From Anaerolineae bacterium (lineage in GTDB: Bacteria > Chloroflexota > Anaerolineae > Promineifilales > Promineifilaceae), in assembly GCA_025929715.1 (NCBI GenBank), contig JAICPS010000004.1:1-37208 (forward strand): 37,208 bases of DNA, read 5' to 3'. Below the pieces are notes generated by a model. That model worked only from the letters and a program-made list of their open reading frames with translations. It was not told the origin of the DNA and did no database searches. The translations under genes and the position numbers were made by a program. Positions 30,768 to 37,208 of the stretch are shown here, in pieces (position 1 is the first letter of the stretch; every line of letters starts with the position of its first letter).

Positions 30768-32978
30768 TTAGGTGTCACGAACAGTGAACGACCCTTCGAG
30801 GCCACTACTGCTGGCGGGACCGATCCAGACCTGAAACTGGCCCGGTTCAACATGATAGGCCATATCGAGTCCGTAAAAGCCCAGTTCTTGCACGGGGATC
30901 GCGAACCGCACCCGCCGCTCTTCGCCTGCAGTCAGGCTCACGCGCTGGAAGCCTTTTAGCTCCTTCACCGGCCGCGTTACCTCGGCCACAAGGTCGTGAA
31001 CGTATAACTGCACGATCTCATCGCCCGCGCGACGGCCCACATTGCGCACCATTGCCGATACGACGACCTCGCCATCGAGATCGACCACCGGCGTTTCGAC
31101 CTGCAAGCCCTCGTAGCGGAAGGACGTGTAGCTCAGGCCGTAACCAAACGGAAATTGCGGCGAGTTTTCCTCGTCGATATAGTGCGAGCGGAAAGCTTCG
31201 TCGAATTGCCTGACGCCCGGGCCCGTTACCGGCCGGCCTGTGCTTTTGTGTGCGTAGTAGATAGGAATCTGGCCCTCTGCCCTCGGCCAGGTCGCCGTCA
31301 ATTTGCCGGATGGATTGACGTTGCCAACGAGAACATCGGCGATAGCCCGGCCGGCACGAATGCCGCCATGCCACGCCTGCACAAGCGCCGGGATATGGGT
31401 CGCAAGCCAGGGGATAACCAGCGGCCGGCCGCTCATAAGGACCACAACCAGTGGTTGTCGCTTCGCTTGCGGCCCTTGAGTCGTCGCCTCATAGACCGCC
31501 TGCAGCAGTTGCATCTGCGGCGCGGGCGGGCCCAGGTACGCCCGCGAATGCGCTTCGCCGCTCATCGTTTCCGCTTCACCCAGCACCATCACGACCACGT
31601 CACTTGCACTTACGGCCTGAACGGCTGCGCCGACTCCCGCTGGCTCGCTCTCCAGCACATTGCTTCCACGTACGCAGATGATCTCTGTCTCGGGCAACAC
31701 CGCACGCAGGCCGTCCAACACACTCTCGGCGTCTTCGTCGCGTCCGATGCGGTGCCAGGTTCCCAGAATTTCGTGATGGTCGTCGGCCAGCGGGCCGATG
31801 AGCGCCAGACGCCGGACCGCTCTGTCCAAAGGCAGCAGGTCCCCCTCGTTTTTCAGAAGGACGATTGACTTGTGCGCGACTTCCAACGCCTTCGCGCGAA
31901 ATTCGGGTCTAAGAAACGAATGCGCCGCTCGTGATTTATCGACGTATGGCTGTTCAAAGAGTCCGAGAATGCACTTCTGTCGCAAGATGCGGCGCGCGGC
32001 CAAATCGATAACCGCCGCTGGCATCGCTCCCTCTGCGACCAACTGCTCAAGATGTTGCCGGTAAGCGTTGGAGGCCATGTCCATATCGATCCCTGCCCCT
32101 GCGCTGAGGGCGGCGGCTTCACGTAGGTCGGCGGCGCAGCCATGCGCGATCAGCTCTCCGACGGCATCCCAATCGCTGACGACCAGCCCCTGGAAGCCCC
32201 ATTCATCGCGCAAAATTGTTTGCAGCAGGAAAGCGTTTGCCGTGCAGGGCACGCCCGCAATTTCGTTGAAGGCCGACATGACAGCGCCTGCGCCCGCGTC
32301 GAACGCAGCCTTGAAAGGCGGCAAGAAAACGTCGCGGAGCGTTCGTTCCGAAAGGTCTACCGTGTTGTAATCTTTGCCCCCCTCCACTGCTCCATAAGCC
32401 GCGAAATGTTTAGCGCAGGCGACAAGCCTGCGCCCGCTTTCTAAATTGTCATGCTGAAACCCTTGCACCTGCGCGCGGGCCATAGCCGCCCCCAGAAAAG
32501 GATCTTCGCCGGCGCCTTCCGCAATGCGGCCCCACCGCGGATCGCGGGCAATGTCCACCATCGGTGCGAACGTCCAGTGAGTGCCATCGGCCGTCGCTTC
32601 CTCAGCCGCGATGCGCGCCGCTTCCTGCGCCAGTTCAGGATCCCACGTACACGAGATGGCGAGCGGAATAGGAAAGATGGTGCGGTAGCCGTGAATGACG
32701 TCATTCGCAAAAAGGAGAGGGATACCCGCCGCCGACTCCTCTACGGCTGCCCGCTGCAACCGATTCAGCTTCGACGCCTCGTAATAGTTGAGTACAGATC
32801 CCACGTGACCACCAGCAATCAGCTCCAGGCTTGCTTCCACGTTTCCGTCGTGCACGTGGATCTGCACCATCTGTCCGATTTTTTCGCGAAGGGAGAGTTT
32901 AGCCAGAAGCTCGTCAACCTGCGCCTCAACTTCCGGGTCCAGAAGGTTAGCGTCGAAATGCAGCATACCGCGAATCAT
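30768..32978 (-). CDS. Glycoside hydrolase family 3 beta-glucosidase (BglX-like, GH3 #3), intact
   Basis: LSLREKIGQMVQIHVHDGNVEASL, FAPMVDIARDPRWGRIAEGAGEDPFLG, LVACAKHFAAYGAVEGGKDYNTVDLSERTLRDVFLPPFKAAFDAGAGAVMSAFNEI, GLVVSDWDAV, C-terminal Fn3-like domain. Confidence 0.93.
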   Translation of the reverse strand: MIRGMLHFDANLLDPEVEAQVDELLAKLSLREKIGQMVQIHVHDGNVEASLELIAGGHVGSVLNYYEASKLNRLQRAAVEESAAGIPLLFANDVIHGYRTIFPIPLAISCTWDPELAQEAARIAAEEATADGTHWTFAPMVDIARDPRWGRIAEGAGEDPFLGAAMARAQVQGFQHDNLESGRRLVACAKHFAAYGAVEGGKDYNTVDLSERTLRDVFLPPFKAAFDAGAGAVMSAFNEIAGVPCTANAFLLQTILRDEWGFQGLVVSDWDAVGELIAHGCAADLREAAALSAGAGIDMDMASNAYRQHLEQLVAEGAMPAAVIDLAARRILRQKCILGLFEQPYVDKSRAAHSFLRPEFRAKALEVAHKSIVLLKNEGDLLPLDRAVRRLALIGPLADDHHEILGTWHRIGRDEDAESVLDGLRAVLPETEIICVRGSNVLESEPAGVGAAVQAVSASDVVVMVLGEAETMSGEAHSRAYLGPPAPQMQLLQAVYEATTQGPQAKRQPLVVVLMSGRPLVIPWLATHIPALVQAWHGGIRAGRAIADVLVGNVNPSGKLTATWPRAEGQIPIYYAHKSTGRPVTGPGVRQFDEAFRSHYIDEENSPQFPFGYGLSYTSFRYEGLQVETPVVDLDGEVVVSAMVRNVGRRAGDEIVQLYVHDLVAEVTRPVKELKGFQRVSLTAGEERRVRFAIPVQELGFYGLDMAYHVEPGQFQVWIGPASSSGLEGSFTVRDT

Positions 32979-33064
32979 ACCATGGACGAATAGTTAGCAC
33001 TATCTGTCACAAGCGAATAGGCGAATGGGGTTGAAGTATTTCTAAGAGTAGGGAAGTACCCCAT

Positions 33065-33084
33065 ATAGAGAAGCGCTTCTCTAT
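33065..33084. promoter_or_regulatory. 20-bp perfect palindrome ATAGAGAAGCGCTTCTCTAT, LacI/GalR-type operator candidate
   Basis: Perfect self-complementarity about a central CG (AAGCGCTT core), about 90 bp upstream of the GH3 #3 start. Confidence 0.65.
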
Positions 33085-33289
33085 GTTAAAGTCACTTACA
33101 CCTTCTCCTGGCAAAAGGGCCCTTCCACCAGAAAAGCCGTGCGGATCATTCTGCTTTTGGGCTGACTGGCTTACACCTGAACATCGACTTAATTGTATTA
33201 AGTTCAGTTATGCAGCTAGCAGAGCATGCAGCGAGGCAAGCTGCCGACCTGTGTATTGGTAAGAAAAATACAGCAGTACCGGAGAGCCA

Positions 33290-34486
33290 ATGACGTCTGG
33301 TAGCTGGCCTTTGGTCCATCGCCTGCTGGTCGTCCGGCTCGATAACATCGGCGACGTAATCATGCTGGGGCCGAGCCTGCGCACGCTACGACAGGCGCTG
33401 GCCCAAGCTTCGATCACCCTAATGGCATCGCCGGCCGGAGCGCAGGCAGCGCCGCTATTACCCTGGATCGACGACCTCATCATACACCGTGCCCTGTGGC
33501 AGGACGTAAGCGGCAGCCTGGCCCATGACCCGGGCCGGGAGCAAGAGCTGGTGCAAACGTTGCAGGAACGCCGTTTTGACGCTGCCCTTATCTTCACCAG
33601 CTTTTCACAATCACCCCATCCCGCTGCATACGCCTGTTATTTGGCCGGCATCCCTGTGCGCGCCGGCCAGTCCAAGGAATTTGGCGGCGCGGTGCTATCC
33701 CAATGGATTAAGCCGCCGCCCGACGAGACCCACCAGGTAGATCGCAACCTGTTTCTACTCGAATCGGCCGGGTTTCGGCCGGAAGAACGGCAATTGAGCC
33801 TGAGCGTGCCCCCAGGCGCGCGCATAACTGCCGACCGGCTCCTGGCCGAAGTGGGTATTCAGCCCGGCGTTCCCTTTATTGTTCTGGCGCCCGGCGCAAG
33901 CTGCGCAGCCCGGCGCTATGATCCCGTGCGTTACGCTGCCGTCGCTCGCCAGCTACCTTCGCGAACGGGCATGCACGTGGTCGTCGTCGGCAGTCTGCGG
34001 GAGAGTGAACTCGTCAGACCGATTCTTGACCCCGCTCACGATAGGGTCGTTTCCCTGGTCGGCCAAACTTCAATTCCACAACTTGCGGCGGTTATCGAAC
34101 GCTCCGCCCTCGTCATCGCCAATAATTCCGGTCCCATGCACATTGCCGACGCTTTCCTGCGCCCCACGCTGGTCCTTTACTCGGGTACCGAGTACGAGAG
34201 CCAATGGCGCCCGCGCAGCGCCCCGGCCACGCTGCTAAAACGGTCTGTCCCTTGTTCGCCCTGCTACAACTTCCACTGTCCTTACAACATGGAGTGTCTC
34301 GACGTTCCTCCAGAGGAAGTTCTAGCCGAAGCTTCGCACATGTTGACACAGTCAAGTCTGCGCGGCGCGCACAACGAAACACATCTTAATCAATTCTCTG
34401 CGTTCTCCGCGTCCCCGTGGCAGCCACGGGCCTCTGCGGTAAACCAACAGGAGATCAAACATGCAAAAGAGGATTGCCCTCATTAG
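33290..34486 (+). CDS. Glycosyltransferase family 9 (heptosyltransferase-like)
   Basis: RLLVVRLDNIGDVIMLGPSLRTLR; VVVGSLRESELVRPIL; LVIANNSGPMHIADAFLRPTLVLYSGTEYESQWRP; CSPCYNFHCPYNMECLDV. Confidence 0.88.
   Translation: MTSGSWPLVHRLLVVRLDNIGDVIMLGPSLRTLRQALAQASITLMASPAGAQAAPLLPWIDDLIIHRALWQDVSGSLAHDPGREQELVQTLQERRFDAALIFTSFSQSPHPAAYACYLAGIPVRAGQSKEFGGAVLSQWIKPPPDETHQVDRNLFLLESAGFRPEERQLSLSVPPGARITADRLLAEVGIQPGVPFIVLAPGASCAARRYDPVRYAAVARQLPSRTGMHVVVVGSLRESELVRPILDPAHDRVVSLVGQTSIPQLAAVIERSALVIANNSGPMHIADAFLRPTLVLYSGTEYESQWRPRSAPATLLKRSVPCSPCYNFHCPYNMECLDVPPEEVLAEASHMLTQSSLRGAHNETHLNQFSAFSASPWQPRASAVNQQEIKHAKEDCPH
34396..34440. repeat. 9-nt-periodic CTCTGCGTT / CTCCGCGTC / CTCTGCGGT sequence interrupted by hairpin CCCGTGGC-A-GCCACGGG
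   Basis: Read directly; overlaps the 3' end of the GT9 ORF immediately before the GT4 RBS. Confidence 0.55.
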
Positions 34487-35735
34487 TGAGCACGCATCGC
34501 CCCTGGCGGTACTGGGCGGTGTTGATAGTGGCGGACAGAACGTGTACGTCACTCAGGTAGCCAGACACCTGGCTGCCCAAGGGTATCAGACCGACGTGTT
34601 TACCCGGCGAGATGATGCCGAACTTCCCGAAGTGGTCCCATGTAGCCACAACTTTCGTGTGATCAACGTTCCGGCCGGTCCGCCCACCTTTATACATAAA
34701 GAAGAGCTACTGCAGCACATGCCGGCTTTCACCAGTTTCGTGGAAGAACAGTGCCGCCGCAATCGCTACGACCTGCTTCACGCGAACTTCTTCATGTCCG
34801 GCCTCGTCGCTGCGGACGTCAAAAAGCGACTCAATATTCCCTTCGTAATCACTTTTCATGCCCTGGGACGCGTGCGGCGCCTACACCAGGGAACGGACGA
34901 TCACTTCGCCGACGAGCGCTTTGATATCGAGGCGCGCATTGTCGCCGAGGCCGATCAGATCATCGCCGAATGCCCTCAAGATGAGGAGGATCTCATCCAA
35001 TTGTATCAAGCCGATCCCCACAAGATCACCATCATTCCTGCCGGTTTTGATCCGGATGAATTTGAACCGTTAGACAAAACGCTGGCGCGAAATGCGCTGG
35101 GACTGCCGTTGAATGAGCGCCTGATCCTGCAATTGGGCCGCATGGTGCCGCGCAAGGGCGTGGCTACGGTCATTCGCGGCCTTTCCTGGCTCCATAGGCG
35201 TCATCATATTCCCGCGCGGCTGCTCGTCGTGGGTGGTGAATCTGAATGGCCCGATCCGGCCCTCACCCCGGAAATCGGGCGTCTGCAAGCCATCGCCGAT
35301 GAAGAGGGTATAAGCGACTATGTCACCTTTGTCGGCCGTCGCAAACGTGAGCTACTCAAGTATTACTACAGCGCCGCCGACGTCTTTGTCAGCGTGCCCT
35401 GGTACGAACCGTTCGGCATGACGCCTGTCGAAGCGATGGCCTGCGCAACGCCGGTCATTGGTGCTGCCGTCGGCGGCATCAAGTTCACCGTCAAAGATAG
35501 CGAAACTGGTTTTCTGATTCCCCCCAAAAACCACCAGATTCTGGGTGAATATCTGGCGCTCGTATTCCGCAAACCCGAGATACTCAATCGAATGAGAGAA
35601 CAGGCGGTGAGCCGGGTCAACCAGGAATTCACATGGCCGGTGGTAACCAAGACCATTGCCAGACTGTACGAGGCAGTGTGTGCGCCTGTTGCGGCGCAAC
35701 CGCAGGCGGCCGCGCTCCGTGCACAAAATGGGTAG
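34461..35735 (+). CDS. Glycosyltransferase family 4 (GT-B retaining)
   Basis: RIALISEHASPLAVLGGVDSGGQNVYVTQVARHLAAQGYQTDVFTRRDD; IIPAGFDPDEFEP; VPWYEPFGMTPVEAMACATPVIGAAVGGIKFTVKDSETGFLIPPKN. Confidence 0.93.
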   Translation: MQKRIALISEHASPLAVLGGVDSGGQNVYVTQVARHLAAQGYQTDVFTRRDDAELPEVVPCSHNFRVINVPAGPPTFIHKEELLQHMPAFTSFVEEQCRRNRYDLLHANFFMSGLVAADVKKRLNIPFVITFHALGRVRRLHQGTDDHFADERFDIEARIVAEADQIIAECPQDEEDLIQLYQADPHKITIIPAGFDPDEFEPLDKTLARNALGLPLNERLILQLGRMVPRKGVATVIRGLSWLHRRHHIPARLLVVGGESEWPDPALTPEIGRLQAIADEEGISDYVTFVGRRKRELLKYYYSAADVFVSVPWYEPFGMTPVEAMACATPVIGAAVGGIKFTVKDSETGFLIPPKNHQILGEYLALVFRKPEILNRMREQAVSRVNQEFTWPVVTKTIARLYEAVCAPVAAQPQAAALRAQNG

Positions 35736-36312
35736 ATATCACGCGGTTTTCCTGGATAAGGACGGAACACTTATTGAAGACGTGCCGTATAACGTAGACC
35801 CGCACAAGATCCGTTTGATGCCCGGCGTTGCCCTTGGATTGCGCGCGTTGCAAGACGCCGGTTATCGCCTCATTGTCGTGAGCAACCAGTCGGGCGTGGC
35901 GCGCGGATACTTTGCAGAGACCTCGTTGAGGGCCGTTTTCCAACGGCTGCAGCAGCTTTTGGCTGCGACCGGCGTTACGCTGTCCGACTTTTATTACTGC
36001 CCGCACCATCCAGAGGGCACAGTCGAACGCTATGCGCTCGGCTGCCACTGCCGCAAACCGCAACCGGCGCTGATTTTGCGCGCGGCGCGCGACCACGACG
36101 TTGACCTGAGCCGCTCCTGGTTTGTTGGCGATATCCTCGACGACGCCGAGGCCGGTCACCGCGCCGGTTGTCGCACAATTCTCGTCGACGTCGGCAGTGA
36201 GACAGAGTGGCTCGACGGTTCCCAACGCCGGCCGGATTATATCGCTCACAATTTCGCCGAAGCGGCTCGCGCCATCCTGGCGCATCATTTTTCTTCGAGT
36301 AATGGAGGTTAG
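35728..36312 (+). CDS. HAD-IIIA phosphatase, D-glycero-heptose-1,7-bisphosphate phosphatase (GmhB)-like
   Basis: AVFLDKDGTLIEDVPYNVDPHKIRLMPGVALGLRAL, VVSNQSGVARGYF, zinc-site-like CPHHPEG...LGCHCRKPQPALI, FVGDILDDAEAGHRAGC. Start ATGGGTAG overlaps the GT4 stop. Confidence 0.88.
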   Translation: MGRYHAVFLDKDGTLIEDVPYNVDPHKIRLMPGVALGLRALQDAGYRLIVVSNQSGVARGYFAETSLRAVFQRLQQLLAATGVTLSDFYYCPHHPEGTVERYALGCHCRKPQPALILRAARDHDVDLSRSWFVGDILDDAEAGHRAGCRTILVDVGSETEWLDGSQRRPDYIAHNFAEAARAILAHHFSSSNGG

Positions 36313-36314
36313 AC

Positions 36315-37208
36315 ATGTACACCCTTGGCCTGAATGCGGCCTATCATGATCCCGCTGCCTGCCTGGTAAAGGATGGGCAGGTAATCGCCGCCGTAGAGGA
36401 AGAACGCTTTACCCACGTTAAACACGGCAAAAGAGCCGTTCCCTTTTCGACCTACGAGCTGCCCTTTAACGCCATTAACTACTGCCTGAGCGAGGCAGGT
36501 ATTATCCTGACCGACGTCGATCATATCGCTTATTCCTACGATCCGTACTTGCTGCTTGGGGGGTATCGACAGGACGAGGTGATTACCCTGCCGTTGGAAC
36601 CCAGCGCGCATCCCACACCTGACGAGTGGGAGGCAGCCTGGGATCCTCTCTTCCTTTCGTCTATTGTGAATGCGCCGCGCCACCTGGTAGGCGGGCCGCC
36701 GCATCATCTGCAGGCACGTTTTAAGGGCGCGCGGCTACAGGGTGATTTTCAATGGCACTATGTGGAACACCATCTGGCCCACGCCGCCAGCGCCTTTCTG
36801 GCTTCGCCGTTCCACGAGGCCGCCGTCATGACGCTCGACGGCCGGGGCGAGAGAGCCACGACGACGTACAATCTTGGCGAGGGGAACTATCTGCGGCGGC
36901 TGGGACAGGTTGACATGCCCCACTCGCTCGGCATGCTTTATGAACGAGTGACCGAGTATCTGGGCTTCTTGCCCTCTTCTGACGAAGGCAAGGTCATGGC
37001 GCTGGCCTCATATGGCGAGCCGCGCTTCGTGGAAGCGTTTCGAGATATGGTGTCCCTGGAGGATAGCGGCTGTTACACCATTGCGCCGCTGCGACTCGAA
37101 GAGCGTTTCGGTCCCGCCCGCCGCAAGGGAGACCCGCTGAAGTCGCACCACTTTGACATTGCGCATTCCCTGCAGGCGGTACTCGAAGAAACTGCCCTGG
37201 AGTTGGCC
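36315..37208 (+). CDS. NodU/CmcH-type carbamoyltransferase, 3'-truncated by window edge
   Basis: MYTLGLNAAYHDPAACLVKDGQVIAAVEEERFTHVKHGKRAVPFSTYELP, HYVEHHLAHAASAFLASPFHEAAVMTLDGRGE, GFLPSSDEGKVMALASYGEP. Open to the last base. Confidence 0.92.
   Translation, partial: MYTLGLNAAYHDPAACLVKDGQVIAAVEEERFTHVKHGKRAVPFSTYELPFNAINYCLSEAGIILTDVDHIAYSYDPYLLLGGYRQDEVITLPLEPSAHPTPDEWEAAWDPLFLSSIVNAPRHLVGGPPHHLQARFKGARLQGDFQWHYVEHHLAHAASAFLASPFHEAAVMTLDGRGERATTTYNLGEGNYLRRLGQVDMPHSLGMLYERVTEYLGFLPSSDEGKVMALASYGEPRFVEAFRDMVSLEDSGCYTIAPLRLEERFGPARRKGDPLKSHHFDIAHSLQAVLEETALELA

Overview
GC-rich bacterial window, probably a monoderm Chloroflexota-like organism (inferred from LAAC lipobox, gene content and STAND-LuxR architecture; not proven). 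From left to right: the 3' part of a GH94 / cyclic beta-1,2-glucan synthase-like phosphorylase; an SGNH hydrolase; an aldo/keto reductase; a truncated ISKra4-like transposase fused to the broken 3' end of a MalT-like regulator pseudogene. Next is a long leftward beta-glycoside operon, reading SBP > DppB > DppC > DppD > DppF > ChbG/YdjC deacetylase > GH3 > GH2 beta-mannosidase > GH3 > GH1. A divergent intact MalT/LuxR regulator with an extra N-terminal domain follows. After it come a small membrane protein, a cyclic-nucleotide-binding protein, a degenerate 3.35-kb Tn3-family transposon with 37-bp inverted repeats, and a third GH3. The window ends in a GT9 - GT4 - GmhB-like HAD - NodU-type carbamoyltransferase cluster that runs off the edge. 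The most notable signals are: (i) two tandem GH3 paralogues each broken by one lesion, an A4>A3 frameshift and an in-frame TAG; (ii) a Tn3 transposase with a large internal deletion whose insertion lacks a TSD and beheads a neighbouring gene; (iii) a helically phased ACCCAAAAG operator array before the MalT-like regulator; (iv) a 3x11-bp GTTATC direct-repeat array; (v) a 20-bp perfect palindrome upstream of the third GH3; (vi) a strong intra-operon terminator after the SBP; and (vii) several different intergenic repeat-like hairpins. No CRISPR array, rRNA or tRNA was recognised. I did not find a clear wholly new defence or metabolic system.
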